This document shows positions 53,802 to 63,205 of a stretch of DNA of 64,000 bases, piece after piece. Source of the stretch: Candidatus Fermentibacterota bacterium (GTDB lineage: Bacteria; JAFGKV01); the NCBI GenBank assembly GCA_016928395.1, contig JAFGKV010000147.1, forward strand, positions 88,425-152,424. Reading direction: 5' to 3'. The position numbers and the translations under genes were made by a program. The notes beneath the pieces are model-generated. The model was given only the letters and a program-made list of their open reading frames with translations, was not told the DNA's origin and ran no database searches. Every line of letters begins with the position of its first letter. The stretch's first letter is position 1.

Positions 53802-54148
53802 TCCTCCTTACCCCGTTCCAGTACGGCCTGCACCGAGGCCAGTTGGAATTCAGCTTTCACGGTTTCTCCCTGGCGGGATCCGTCGGCAATCTTCAACACG
53901 ACCGTGGTCTCCTTGACGCCCACCACGGTGCCGTACATCCCGCCCGAGGTCAGCACTCGGTCACCCTTCTTGAGCGATTGGAGCATTGCCGCGTGCTTCT
54001 TCTGCTCCTTCTGTTTGGGCATCACGATCAGGAGGTAGAAGAATGCGAAGATCATCAGGAACGGCAGCATCTGAATCAGGAAGTTGGGTTGAGGCTGGGA
54101 GCCTTGAGGAGCGGAGCCGGCGCCGGCCATCAGGATCCATGGGTACAT
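53798..54148 (-). CDS. yajC: Sec translocase accessory protein YajC
   Basis: 116 residues; GGA 8 nt before the ATG. One membrane helix (LPFLMIFAFFYLLIVMP, ~27-43) followed by the YajC signature KQKEQKKHAAMLQSLKKGDR and a beta-rich end VLTSGGMYGTVVGV. It works with SecDF. In many bacteria tgt-yajC-secD-secF are together; here def follows instead of secD. Confidence 0.96.
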   Translation of the reverse strand: MYPWILMAGAGSAPQGSQPQPNFLIQMLPFLMIFAFFYLLIVMPKQKEQKKHAAMLQSLKKGDRVLTSGGMYGTVVGVKETTVVLKIADGSRQGETVKAEFQLASVQAVLERGKEE

Positions 54149-54172
54149 GGTGCATTCCTTTCGTGAAAGGTG

Positions 54173-55303
54173 TCAGCGGCCAGGTATGGCCGATTCGTGG
54201 TGGTCACCTGCGCGGTAGTGTTGTAGGAAATCGGCCTTCCAGGGTCCGAAACGCCCGCTGATGATCGAATCCCGGGCATCCCGCATCATGCGGACAAAGA
54301 ACGATACATTGTGGAGGCTGACAAGCCGGGGGCCAAGAAGCTCACCCGATGCGAAGAGATGGCGGAGATACGCTCTGGAATACGTGGTACAGACCCGGCA
54401 TGGGCAGGTCTCATCCAAGGGGCGTTCATCCATGGCATGTCGTGCGTTCTTGATGATGACCTTGCCCCTTGCGGTGTAGGCAGTTCCGCGGCGGCCGTTT
54501 CTGGTGGGCACTACGCAGTCAAACATATCGATGCCGCGCGTGATTCCCTCAACTAGATCTTCAGGCGGCCCCATTCCCATGGCATAGCGGGGCTTGTTCC
54601 TCGGCAGCAATGGAGCGATTCGTTCCATAATACCCATGGTCTCATCCCTTGGTTCGCCCACGGCTAGTCCCCCCAGAGCGATGCCCGCGAAGGGGAGGGC
54701 GGCCAGGGCTTCTGCATGCCACGCCCGGATGTCATGGTAGACCGATCCCTGGACGATGCCGAACACAGCCTGGTCAGGGGATGCCCGGTCTAGGCACCGG
54801 CTCGCCCATCGCAGGGATAGTTGTGCGGATCGCTCCGCGTCTTCCCGGTTCACTGGGTAGGGGGGGCATTCATCCAGCACCATGGCGATGTCGCTGCCCA
54901 AGGCGTATTGGATCTCCATGGCTTTCTCAGGGGTGATGAGGTGCCGAGATCCGTCCAGGTGAGACTTGAACTCCGCGCCGTTCTCATCAATGCGGCGCAA
55001 GTCGCCCAGACTGAGGATCTGATAGCCGCCAGAATCGGTCAAAATGGCGCGATCCCACGCCATGAAACGGTGGAGACCTCCGAGGGCCGCGATCAGATCA
55101 TGGCCGGGCCGAAGGTACAGGTGATAGGCATTGCCCAACACGATAGGGGCGTCCGTGCACCGGAGATCGTGGACATCCAGCCCCTTCACGGTGGCCTGGG
55201 TTCCCACCGGCATGAAAACCGGGGTCGGCACGTCTCCATGCGCCGTGTGCAGCACCCCGGCCCGTGCCGGCCCGTCCTCGGCGACCATGGTGAATGAGAT
55301 CAC
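54173..55303 (-). CDS. tgt: tRNA-guanine transglycosylase (queuine)
   Basis: 376 residues from the GTG at 55303 (GAGG upstream); an ATG at 55288 is possible. It swaps guanine-34 of tRNA-Asp/Asn/His/Tyr for preQ1. Catalytic Asp lies in ILTDSGGYQ, the nucleophile Asp in MFDCVVPTRNGR, and the zinc set is CPCRVC plus a later Cys/His. GLAVGEPRDE is complete. QueA, which would finish the base, is not next to it: the gap to ruvB is 407 bp without a gene. It is 24 bp upstream of yajC. Confidence 0.96.
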   Translation of the reverse strand: MISFTMVAEDGPARAGVLHTAHGDVPTPVFMPVGTQATVKGLDVHDLRCTDAPIVLGNAYHLYLRPGHDLIAALGGLHRFMAWDRAILTDSGGYQILSLGDLRRIDENGAEFKSHLDGSRHLITPEKAMEIQYALGSDIAMVLDECPPYPVNREDAERSAQLSLRWASRCLDRASPDQAVFGIVQGSVYHDIRAWHAEALAALPFAGIALGGLAVGEPRDETMGIMERIAPLLPRNKPRYAMGMGPPEDLVEGITRGIDMFDCVVPTRNGRRGTAYTARGKVIIKNARHAMDERPLDETCPCRVCTTYSRAYLRHLFASGELLGPRLVSLHNVSFFVRMMRDARDSIISGRFGPWKADFLQHYRAGDHHESAIPGR

Positions 55304-55710
55304 ATGAGCCTCAGGGTCCGGGGTGCAGCAGGGCCTCCAAGGGCGCCCGCCCTCAGATGTTTCGGGGCTGAACGCATGCGCGATGATCTTTCGCCGTCGT
55401 GGGGGATGCGTCGTCGCTGGCGATATCGCTATCGGAATCGAAGGCCCATCGCCGATTCGCGTCCGGAAACGAGTGCGAGAGTGATTGCCAAGGGATTGCA
55501 GGATTTCCTGCTCTCAGACATGTCAGGTCAACGGTAGAGACACGCATGCACACACTCGCATTCGCATTCACCGGCGTCACCGTTGGTGGTCTCGTCGTGT
55601 CGGAGCGCCTGGGTGACGCTTCCACGCGGTGGGAACGGCCTCAGCCGCGACAGAGCGAGGCGACCCTGACGAGCGCAGCGTCCCTGCCGTAGTCGATACG
55701 GGGATCACGG
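55304..55710. other. Gap between ruvB and tgt
   Basis: 407 bp. It holds GCAGGA-TT-TCCTGC (55498-55511), a 14-bp palindrome, and a GATATCGCTATCGGAATCG stretch (~55420) of simple character. Short frames on both strands have no SD or domain. It probably carries the tgt promoter, but none is recognised with confidence. Confidence 0.45.
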
Positions 55711-56733
55711 TCAGGAGAACAGCGACAATTCATCCGCCCGCGGCCGTTCTCTCATCAGGTGTGACGAAGCCAACTCGGTGGCCAGCCTCCCCCTGGGTGT
55801 TCGCTCAAGCAGCCCCTGCATGATCAGAAACGGTTCGTACACCTCCTCGATCGTGCCCGCTTCTTCACCCACCGCCACGGCCAAGGTGTTGAGACCCACC
55901 GGTCGCCCGCGAAACTTATCGATGAGCGTCAACAGGATACGCTTGTCCATGTCGTCGAGGCCGAGGTGATCCACGCCCTCGAGGTCCAGCGACTGGTCGG
56001 CGATCTCGCGGGTGATGGTGCCGTCACCTTTCACCTGCGCGAAGTCGCGAACCCGGCGCAAAAGCCGGTTGGCGACACGGGGCGTACCCCGGGAGCGCCG
56101 GGCGACCTCAAAGGCTCCCTGTGGTGTCAAAGAAACACCCAGAATGCGGGCGGATCGTACCACCACTTGGGTCAACTCCTCCGCAGAGTAGAAGTCAAGC
56201 CGTTCAGCAATGCCGAACCGTTCCCGCATTGGCCGGGTGATCATGCCTGCCCTGGTGGTCGCCCCCACCAGGGTGAATGGTTCCAAGTTTATTCGCACGG
56301 ACCGAGCGCGGGGCCCCTTGTCCAGCATGATGTCGATGCGGAAGTCTTCCATGGCGGGATAGAGGTACTCCTCCACTACATGACTCAGCCGGTGCACCTC
56401 ATCCACGAAGAGCACATCGCCACGTGTGAGGTTGGTGAGATGTCCCGCCAGATCGCCCGGACGCTCGAGAATCGGGCCCGATGTGATCTGCAGGTCGGCG
56501 CCCATCTCCTGGGCGATGATGTGGGCCAGGGTTGTCTTGCCCAAGCCGGGGGGGCCGTAGAACAAGACATGGTCCAGGGCTTCCCCGCGTTCCTTCGCTG
56601 CTCGAACATAGAGGGAGAGCTTTTCCCGCACTCTTTCCTGGCCTATGAAATCGCTGAGTCGCCGGGGCCTGAGGGTCTCCTCAAATTGCAGATCCTCGTC
56701 GGTTGGGACACCGCTGGTCAGCCTGTCGCTCAT
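55711..56733 (-). CDS. ruvB: Holliday junction helicase motor RuvB
   Basis: 340 residues. AAA+ hexamer that migrates Holliday junctions with RuvA. Walker [11 protein letters not shown] (~59-68), Walker [10 protein letters not shown], sensor 1 [10 protein letters not shown], sensor 2/arginine end, and a winged-helix C-domain (~255-330). It overlaps the ruvA stop by 4 bp. All motifs intact. Confidence 0.98.
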   Translation of the reverse strand: MSDRLTSGVPTDEDLQFEETLRPRRLSDFIGQERVREKLSLYVRAAKERGEALDHVLFYGPPGLGKTTLAHIIAQEMGADLQITSGPILERPGDLAGHLTNLTRGDVLFVDEVHRLSHVVEEYLYPAMEDFRIDIMLDKGPRARSVRINLEPFTLVGATTRAGMITRPMRERFGIAERLDFYSAEELTQVVVRSARILGVSLTPQGAFEVARRSRGTPRVANRLLRRVRDFAQVKGDGTITREIADQSLDLEGVDHLGLDDMDKRILLTLIDKFRGRPVGLNTLAVAVGEEAGTIEEVYEPFLIMQGLLERTPRGRLATELASSHLMRERPRADELSLFS

Positions 56734-57329
56734 ACGGTTCCTTTCCGCCCGGAGATGGCCAGGGGTCGCAGGGCCGCTCGCACAACATCCTCGACTGACG
56801 TGTCAGGCCCGAGATCCGGCAGTACCTTCTCCACGGCCCGGGCAGCTACGTTCCGCGGATACCCCAAGCTCATGAGTGCTTCGGTGGCTTCCACAGACGG
56901 AAGCCCTGGGGCTCCTGCTGGCTGGAGGGCTGTCTCGATCTTGCCGGACAGCTCCATGATGATCCTGCCCGCCGTCTTGCGGCCTATCCCGGGAATTCGT
57001 GACAGCATGCCGGGCTCGCCCTTGGTGACGGCCTGGTTCAGCCCCTCCACCGACGCGCCAGATAGCACCGTGCATGCCAATTTGGGCCCGACTCCCGCCA
57101 CGGAGCGCAATAGGTTGAAGTAGGCACGTTCCTTCTCGCTGGCAAACCCGAACAGGGTCATCGAATCCTCTCTGACCAGCAGCTCAGCCCAGAGCGCGGT
57201 CTTGGTTCCTGCAGTGACGCGGGAACTGGTGGAGACCGGGACCGTCAACCGGAAGGCAATGCCCCCCACATCAACCACCACTGCCATGGGCTCTACTTTG
57301 GTCACGACGCCAGAGACGCGATCAATCAT
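56730..57329 (-). CDS. ruvA: Holliday junction DNA-binding subunit RuvA
   Basis: 199 residues. OB-fold (~1-62, [20 protein letters not shown]), helix-hairpin-helix pair (~70-140, [16 protein letters not shown]) that holds the junction, and a C-terminal domain III (~150-199) that touches RuvB. Complete. ATG overlaps the ruvC stop by 4 bp; ruvC-A-B is the classical order. Confidence 0.97.
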   Translation of the reverse strand: MIDRVSGVVTKVEPMAVVVDVGGIAFRLTVPVSTSSRVTAGTKTALWAELLVREDSMTLFGFASEKERAYFNLLRSVAGVGPKLACTVLSGASVEGLNQAVTKGEPGMLSRIPGIGRKTAGRIIMELSGKIETALQPAGAPGLPSVEATEALMSLGYPRNVAARAVEKVLPDLGPDTSVEDVVRAALRPLAISGRKGTV

Positions 57330-57823
57330 CGGGTTTTTCCAATCCGCTCATCGAAGCGCATCCGCTGGGACCGGCACATCGCCACGGCCAGCGCATCGGT
57401 GCAGTCTGCGGGGATTTTCTCATCGCCCAGTCTCAGTAAACGGCGTACCATGAAGCCCACCTGATCCTTGGAGGCCGAGCCGCTGCCTGTCAACGCCAGC
57501 TTGACTTCGGCAGGCGAGTAGAGATGCACCCGGAGCTCACAGAGCGAGGCCACGAGCAGTGCGATGCCGCGGGTCTGGCCGATGATCAGAGCCGTGCGAG
57601 GGTTCTTGCCGAAGAACCCGTCCTCCACCGCCATCTCGTGGGGATGCTCGCGCTCAACCACCGCCTGAAGTTCTGTGAAGAGGATAGCGAGTCGTTCGGA
57701 GAGGCCGAGTTGGGGCGACGTTCGTATCACTCCCCACACCCGTACCAGGCCCTGGGAACCCATCACGTCGATCAGCCCATAACCCGTGGCCGCCAAGCCT
57801 GCGTCGATACCCAGGATAGTGAC
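57326..57823 (-). CDS. ruvC: Holliday junction resolvase RuvC, apparent GTC start
   Basis: 165 residues if translation begins at GTC 57823. The next possible start, TTG at 57796, would remove the first catalytic Asp. With GTC as residue 1 the N-terminus reads M-T-I-L-G-I-D-A-G-L-A-A-T-G-Y-G, which puts the Asp at residue 7, where RuvC has it. Glu67, Asp140 and Asp143 complete the site (E. coli: 7, 66, 138, 141). No ATG, GTG or TTG lies in frame between GTC and the nearest upstream stop. Either GTC is used, CTG at 57814 or 57850 is used, or it is a base error for GTG. Cleaves junctions with RuvAB. Confidence 0.9.
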   Translation of the reverse strand, partial: VTILGIDAGLAATGYGLIDVMGSQGLVRVWGVIRTSPQLGLSERLAILFTELQAVVEREHPHEMAVEDGFFGKNPRTALIIGQTRGIALLVASLCELRVHLYSPAEVKLALTGSGSASKDQVGFMVRRLLRLGDEKIPADCTDALAVAMCRSQRMRFDERIGKTR

Positions 57824-57833
57824 CGCGGGGTTC

Positions 57834-58586
57834 TCACTCCTCTTCGGCAGCCTTCACATCCTCTTCCGCGATGTCACAGTTGGCCCAGAGCTTCTGGACA
57901 TCATCCTGATCCTCCAGATGCCCGATCAGTTTGAGGAGCTGGGCCGCCTCCTTGCCGGTTACCGGTACATAGTTTTTGGGCACCTTGGCAACCTCCGCGG
58001 TGGCACACTCGATACCCACGGCCTCCAACGATGCTTTGACGGCATCTAGAGAGCTGGGCTCGGTGGTGATCAGGAACGATCCCTCGTCGGGCTGGAGGTC
58101 ATCCGCGCCTGCCACGAGTACCCGCTCCATTAGCTCGTCTTCCGACCACTTCTCACCGTCCACGGTAATCAGGCCGCGGGTCTCAAACATCCATGCGACG
58201 CTGCCCACATCTGCCAGGCGGCCGCCGTGTTTGCTCAGGATGTGACGAATCTCCGCCACGGTACGGTTTCGATTGTCGGATAGGGTCTCAACGAGTATTG
58301 CGGCGCCGCCGGGACCGTATACTTCGTAGGTGGTCTCCTCGTAGGTGACTCCAGGCAGATCGCCGGTGCCTTTCTTGATGGCACGATCGACATTGTCCCA
58401 CGGCATGTTGGCTGCCTTGGCGGCCAGCACCGCAGTGCGCAGCCGTGGATTGTTCGCCTGGTCGCCTCCACCCATGCGGGCGGCGGTGCTGATTTCACGG
58501 ATAAGTCTGGTGAAGACCTTGCCGCGTTGGGCATCCTGCGCGGCCTTCTTGTGCTTGATGGTCGCCCACTTCGAATGTCCCGACAT
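57834..58586 (-). CDS. yebC: YebC/TACO1-family translation or regulatory protein
   Basis: 250 residues, start MSGHSKWATIKHKKAAQDAQ, the YebC signature. Three domains. Members act either as DNA-binding regulators (of ruvC, among others) or as factors that help ribosomes at poly-proline. Its spot 10 bp before ruvC is typical. It ends with a run of Glu (AEEE). The ATG is 3 bp after the EF-G-like stop, with a GGAG at the end of that gene. Confidence 0.96.
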   Translation of the reverse strand: MSGHSKWATIKHKKAAQDAQRGKVFTRLIREISTAARMGGGDQANNPRLRTAVLAAKAANMPWDNVDRAIKKGTGDLPGVTYEETTYEVYGPGGAAILVETLSDNRNRTVAEIRHILSKHGGRLADVGSVAWMFETRGLITVDGEKWSEDELMERVLVAGADDLQPDEGSFLITTEPSSLDAVKASLEAVGIECATAEVAKVPKNYVPVTGKEAAQLLKLIGHLEDQDDVQKLWANCDIAEEDVKAAEEE

Positions 58587-58589
58587 CGT

Positions 58590-60650
58590 CTACTCCTCCA
58601 AGGCCGCCTTTGCGTCTGCGATAACCCGCTCGGAGATTTCACCCGGCACTTCTTCGTAGTGGCTGAAGCTTCTCGAGTGCATCGCGCGCCCCTGAGTCAG
58701 AGAACGGAGTTGAGTGGAATAGCGATCCAATTCGGCCATGGGCACCGCTGCCCGGACGGTCTGATACCCGGCCCTACTCTCCACGCCCTGGATCTTGCCG
58801 CGTCGGGAGCTGAGATCACCCATCACATCTCCCAAGAACTCCTCAGGAACAACCACGTCCACCATGTAGATCGGCTCCAGCAACACGGGCCGGCACTGTT
58901 CCATTGCCTTCTTGAACCCCATGGATGCCGCGATCTTGAATGCCATGTCAGAGGAGTCTACATCATGGTACGAACCGTCGAACAGGGATACGCGGGCATC
59001 CACGACAGGATACCCCGCCAGCACGCCGGCGTTCATCGCCTCACGAATCCCCTTCTCGACCGCCGGGATGTATTTCCCGGGGACCACCCCTCCAACGATG
59101 GCATCGACAAACTCGAATCCGCTGCTGCGGGGCAGAGGTTCAACGCGGAGCCAGACATCACCGTACTGGCCTCTGCCTCCGGTCTGTTTCTTGTACTTCC
59201 CTTGGACCTCGGCCTTTCCTTTGATGGTTTCCCGGTAAGGTATCTTCGGGCGAGACTGGTCAACCTGAACCCCGAACCGGCTCTTGAGCCGCTTGACCAT
59301 CAGGTCGATGTGGAGTTCTCCCATGCCCCAGATCACTGTCTGTTTCAGCTCGGGATCGATGACCACCCGAAGGGTTGGATCCTCTTCCATGAGCCTGGCG
59401 AGGCCCGAGGAGATCTTGTCTTCATCACCCTTGCTCTTGGCCTTGATGGCAGAGGCGATAACCGGTTCGGGGAAGTCTATCTTCGGCAGCACCAGCGTGT
59501 GGCGTTTGCCGCATAGTGTGTGGCCCGTGTCCGTGCCCTTCAGCTTGACCAATCCTCCCATGTCACCTACGACTGCCTTCTGCACATCTTCCCGTTCCTT
59601 GCCGCGCACTGCCTGGATCTGGTTTATCCGCTCGGACGATCCCGTGACGGCATTCGTGACCTCGGTACCGGCCTCCAGTTCACCGGAATAGACGCGGAAC
59701 AGAAGCACCTCACCCAAATGCCGCTCGTAGAGTTTCTTGAACACGAACAGCGCCAAGGGTCCCGCGGGATCAGGGTCGAGCAACATCTCCTCTTGGCCCT
59801 TCAGGGCTTTCACCGGTCCACGTTCCGTGGGATTCGGCAGGAAAGAGGCTGCTGCGTCCAAGAGCTTCAGGGCCCCGGTCTCATCATCAGCACAGGTCAC
59901 CAACAGGGGGAAGATCTCGCCCCGAACGGTGGCGATGCGCAGACCTTCCCGCAGCCGATCATCCGGAAGAGTTCCTTCCTCCAGGTACAGTTCCAGGAGC
60001 CCCTCGTCGGTCTCGGCGACGCTCTCCATGAGCTTCGAACGGTACTCGGCCACTTCATCGGCCATCTCCGCCGGCACGGGCCCTTTGCTTCCATCGCGAA
60101 ACACCGCTTCATTGCCCAAGATGTCCACGATTCCCCGGAAGTTGCCCGCGAGGCCGATGGGGAGAGAGATGGCCACGACACCCGGACCGAAGCTCTTGGC
60201 GGCAGCCTCCAGGAGGGCCTCGAATTCGGCGTGATCTTTGTCCGGCTTGTTCACGACGAACAAGGCCGGCAGCCCGGACTTCCGCGCTTCATCCCACACC
60301 CGCTGGGTGCCAACCGCAACTCCCCCAGTGGCGTCCAGAACGACCAGCACGCTGTCCGCAACGCGCAGCGCGCCCACGACCTCACCCACAAAATCGAGGT
60401 AGCCGGGGGTGTCCAGAAGGTTGATCTTGCAGCCGGCATGCTCCACGTAGGCCAAGCCGGTGGAGATGGTCATCCTGCGTTCGATCTCATCCGGATCGCT
60501 GTCGAGGATCGAAGTGCCCTGATCCACGCTCCCTCGTCTGCCTACCGCCTTGGCGGCGTGAAGTAAGGCTTCAGCGAGACTGGTCTTGCCGCACCCGCCA
60601 TGGCCGATGACCGCGATGTTCCTGATGTCACTGGGCTGGTATTCCTTCAC
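58590..60650 (-). CDS. EF-G paralogue (EF-G2-like)
   Basis: 686 residues, GTG start with AGGAG ~8 nt upstream. Full EF-G architecture: GTPase (~1-270), domain II, III, IV with the tip (~470-600), V. It differs from the canonical factor in the P-loop GHGGCGKTS (usual GHIDAGKTT), in the G4 box NKPD for NKMD, and in switch I, where ERRMTIS stands for the RGITI motif. Such EF-G2 proteins occur beside the main EF-G and can be slow GTPases with a ribosome role that is debated. The tuf/rps neighbours of true fusA are not here. A putative promoter is at 60753-60780. Confidence 0.9.
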   Translation of the reverse strand: MKEYQPSDIRNIAVIGHGGCGKTSLAEALLHAAKAVGRRGSVDQGTSILDSDPDEIERRMTISTGLAYVEHAGCKINLLDTPGYLDFVGEVVGALRVADSVLVVLDATGGVAVGTQRVWDEARKSGLPALFVVNKPDKDHAEFEALLEAAAKSFGPGVVAISLPIGLAGNFRGIVDILGNEAVFRDGSKGPVPAEMADEVAEYRSKLMESVAETDEGLLELYLEEGTLPDDRLREGLRIATVRGEIFPLLVTCADDETGALKLLDAAASFLPNPTERGPVKALKGQEEMLLDPDPAGPLALFVFKKLYERHLGEVLLFRVYSGELEAGTEVTNAVTGSSERINQIQAVRGKEREDVQKAVVGDMGGLVKLKGTDTGHTLCGKRHTLVLPKIDFPEPVIASAIKAKSKGDEDKISSGLARLMEEDPTLRVVIDPELKQTVIWGMGELHIDLMVKRLKSRFGVQVDQSRPKIPYRETIKGKAEVQGKYKKQTGGRGQYGDVWLRVEPLPRSSGFEFVDAIVGGVVPGKYIPAVEKGIREAMNAGVLAGYPVVDARVSLFDGSYHDVDSSDMAFKIAASMGFKKAMEQCRPVLLEPIYMVDVVVPEEFLGDVMGDLSSRRGKIQGVESRAGYQTVRAAVPMAELDRYSTQLRSLTQGRAMHSRSFSHYEEVPGEISERVIADAKAALEE

Positions 60651-60752
60651 TCCTCATACTCCTCTCTGGAAGCCGCGCTTTCACCGCCCCACCGGGGCGC
60701 TGTGACCACTCCTGGAACGGCAGGTTGGGCCACACTGTTGGGGTCTATCATG
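60651..60752. other. Leader of the EF-G-like gene
   Basis: AGGAG and TATGAGGA just upstream of the GTG; the ATG within that stretch is out of frame. Nothing else is seen. Confidence 0.4.
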
Positions 60753-60780
60753 ATTGTGCCAGAGACCATAGTCTTGTCGA
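60753..60780 (-). promoter_or_regulatory. Putative promoter of the EF-G-yebC-ruv series
   Basis: TCGACA (60780-60775), 16-bp spacer, CACAAT (60758-60753) on the minus strand, 5 and 4 consensus bases. The mRNA would start near 60746, about 96 nt before the GTG. Confidence 0.4.
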
Positions 60781-61038
60781 GTACAGGACAATCCAGAATA
60801 ATACTCTCCTACGCGTCACGTCGTCAAGCAGCGACTGATGGGTCGCAGCGGCAGGATTCGCGGGAGGATTGGGGAGAGATGAGACCGCTCGCCTCGCTCT
60901 TATTGCCGTGCCGTACGCATTGAACCCGAGTACTTCGTGCACACCTCCCGTCCGCTTGACCCGGTGGAGCAGTACCGGTTTCTTGACTGACATCGTTCTC
61001 AGGGGCCTATCCGTACAGCCGGCCCAATGGAGGATTCC
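60781..61038. other. Divergent region before the FG-GAP gene
   Basis: No convincing promoter or gene was recognised. The SD of the next gene is GGAGG at 61029-61033. Confidence 0.4.
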
Positions 61039-63057
61039 ATGCCCGGGTTCAGAATCAGACCTCCGTTCATCGGACTACTGGGCATCCTGCTTTCCGCTTC
61101 GTCTCTTGATGGGCAGCCCTGGGAGCAAGACGACCTTCTCTTCAATCCCAGCGGTGTTCCCTCTCTTGCGTTTTCCCAGCCACGTTTCGCCGATCTGGAT
61201 GCTGACGGGGATTTTGATTTGATTCTCGGCAGTATCGATGAAGCACCACTCTATTTCATCAACGACGGAAGCGCCACCAGCCCGTCTTTTCACCTGGAGC
61301 CGGAGGTTTTCTGGCCCGTTTCAGCCCTCGATGCCGAAGTCGGCGTGTGCGCGGATCTCGATAGCGACCTTGACCTTGATTTTGTCAGCGGTGGTTTCTC
61401 CGGGCTGAATCTCTTTGAGAACATCGGTGACGTTTCCCAACCCTCATTTCACAAGGTCGACGGTTTCTTCCAAGGGATGACGGTGGGCTACAATCCCGTA
61501 CCGACGTGCGGCGATATTGATGGCGACGGCGACCACGACCTGCTTGTCGGTCTCAGCGAGGATGGTCGTCTGAAGTTCTATGTCAATACGGGCACGCCTG
61601 ATTCGGCCGTCTTCTCCGAACTCCAATCCCAGATGTGGTTTGACGTCGGGCTGTACGCATACCCCTGGTTCGCCGATCTGGATACCGATGATGATCTCGA
61701 TCTGCTAGTGGGTCGAGATGGGACGGGGTTTTTCTACTATCGCAATGTGGGCGACGTAACTGCATGGCAGTGGCAACCCGACAATGCAGTGTTCTCAGGG
61801 CTGGCACACACCACATACTGGAACTCGCCATGTCTGGTCGATCTCTCGGGCGACGGTAACAAGGACCTCGTCTATGGCACGGCGGCCGGGCCTCTGAACT
61901 ACTACATCAATACCGGTAGCCCCTCAGCTCCCACGTGGACGGTGGAAAGCGGCCCTTTCGGCGGGGTGATCGACGTAGGAGGCGCCAGTTCGCCGTTTCT
62001 GTTTGATTTCGATGGTGATGGTGATCTGGATCTGGTGAGTGGCACCCAACTGGGGAATATCAAGTACTACCAAAATACCGGTTCCGCCCAGACGCCGGCC
62101 TGGGAGCCCGACCATGCTCGTTTCAGCGCCATCGATCACTCCATCTACTCGGCGATATGCCTTGGCGACGCCGATGGGGATTCACTGCCCGATGCCGTGG
62201 TCGGCGACATGAATGGCCAGCTCTTCTTTCACAGAAACACGGGCACAAGCTTTGTCTTTGACGAGTCCGTCCTCGCGGGTATCGATGTGGGCTACACATC
62301 GGTGCCGCGACTGACCGACATGGATGCCGACGGAGATCTCGATCTCGTGGCAGGGAATGAGGCAGGCAATCTGTTCTACTTCCGAAACACGGGCGATGCC
62401 GAATGGCCCGAATGGACTCTGGCGCCGGGCTTTTTCGGCGGGATCGACGTGGGGAGCTACTGTTCTCTCACCATGGGCGACCTGGATGGCGATGGCGATA
62501 GGGATCTTGTGACGGGCAACATCTCTCACGAAATCCAGTTCTTCAGGAATGTCGCGGGTATGTGGATTGAGGATCCAACCGTCGTGGCCGGGATCTTTGC
62601 GGGACAGAATGCGGCGCCCGCGTTTGGCGATTTGGATGAGGATGGCGACCTGGATCTCACCATCGGCAACTATGAAGGCACGTTCAACTACTACCAGAAC
62701 ATGATTTCCGTGGATTCGACCCCACCCGAGGCCGTGTCGGACCTCACGGTTGCTTTGGCAGGGAGTTTGTTCGCGCTTCAATGGTCGGCGGTGACGGCCG
62801 ACACGGCCGGTGCGCCGGAGACGGTAGATCGCTATGTCGTGTATCGAGGTGACTGGGCTTATTTCGTGCCCACGGCCGCGGAATCGCTGGGCGCCACCTC
62901 CGGCACCAGCTATGCCGACAGTAGCTCGTTCAGCCCATCGGTGAACGTGTCGTATCTTGTGAAAGCCCTTGACGCCAACGGCAACTGGTCGGCCGAATCA
63001 AACAGGGTGGGCGAGTTCGATCTGGAGCTGTTGTCAGCCAAGGGCGCGGCTCGGTAG
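61039..63057 (+). CDS. Secreted FG-GAP/VCBS repeat protein with FnIII end
   Basis: 672 residues from the ATG at 61039; GGAGG lies 5 nt upstream, and the ATG at 61027 would overlap it. Signal peptide ~1-25. About eight repeats of ~60 residues each have the calcium-binding loop D-x-D-x-D-G-D (for example DLDADGDFDLILG, DIDGDGDHDLLVG, DMDADGDLDLVAG), the FG-GAP/VCBS blades of a beta-propeller. Then a FnIII-like domain (~565-660) ends in VGEFDLEL, close to the end of the candidate selenoprotein. Such proteins bind cells or polymers outside. Calcium binding is inferred from the loops. No LPXTG or T9SS signal. Confidence 0.92.
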   Translation: MPGFRIRPPFIGLLGILLSASSLDGQPWEQDDLLFNPSGVPSLAFSQPRFADLDADGDFDLILGSIDEAPLYFINDGSATSPSFHLEPEVFWPVSALDAEVGVCADLDSDLDLDFVSGGFSGLNLFENIGDVSQPSFHKVDGFFQGMTVGYNPVPTCGDIDGDGDHDLLVGLSEDGRLKFYVNTGTPDSAVFSELQSQMWFDVGLYAYPWFADLDTDDDLDLLVGRDGTGFFYYRNVGDVTAWQWQPDNAVFSGLAHTTYWNSPCLVDLSGDGNKDLVYGTAAGPLNYYINTGSPSAPTWTVESGPFGGVIDVGGASSPFLFDFDGDGDLDLVSGTQLGNIKYYQNTGSAQTPAWEPDHARFSAIDHSIYSAICLGDADGDSLPDAVVGDMNGQLFFHRNTGTSFVFDESVLAGIDVGYTSVPRLTDMDADGDLDLVAGNEAGNLFYFRNTGDAEWPEWTLAPGFFGGIDVGSYCSLTMGDLDGDGDRDLVTGNISHEIQFFRNVAGMWIEDPTVVAGIFAGQNAAPAFGDLDEDGDLDLTIGNYEGTFNYYQNMISVDSTPPEAVSDLTVALAGSLFALQWSAVTADTAGAPETVDRYVVYRGDWAYFVPTAAESLGATSGTSYADSSSFSPSVNVSYLVKALDANGNWSAESNRVGEFDLELLSAKGAAR

Positions 63058-63159
63058 AGCCGCGATCACACTTCGAAAGAGCCCCCCCCTTCCCGGGGCG
63101 CGCGCTGCACTTTCCTGCGGGTTCCAAAGAGTCAGGGCTTTCCCCTTCTCTCAGGCGGG

Positions 63160-63192
63160 GTCTCCTGCGTGCCGGAAAGGCACGCAGGAGAC
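63160..63192. terminator. Perfect 14-bp hairpin between convergent genes
   Basis: GTCTCCTGCGTGCC (63160-63173), loop GGAAA, GGCACGCAGGAGAC (63179-63192). It lies in the 148-bp gap where the FG-GAP gene and the partial gene converge, so it may end both. No T-run on either strand. Confidence 0.65.
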
Positions 63193-63205
63193 AAACGCGT
63201 TTCCT

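Noticed and set aside
55399-55692. 97-residue ORF between ruvB and tgt
   Set aside because: No SD and no recognisable protein; both strands have similar frames, as expected from GC-rich DNA.
57794-57796. TTG as the ruvC start
   Set aside because: It would delete the first catalytic Asp.
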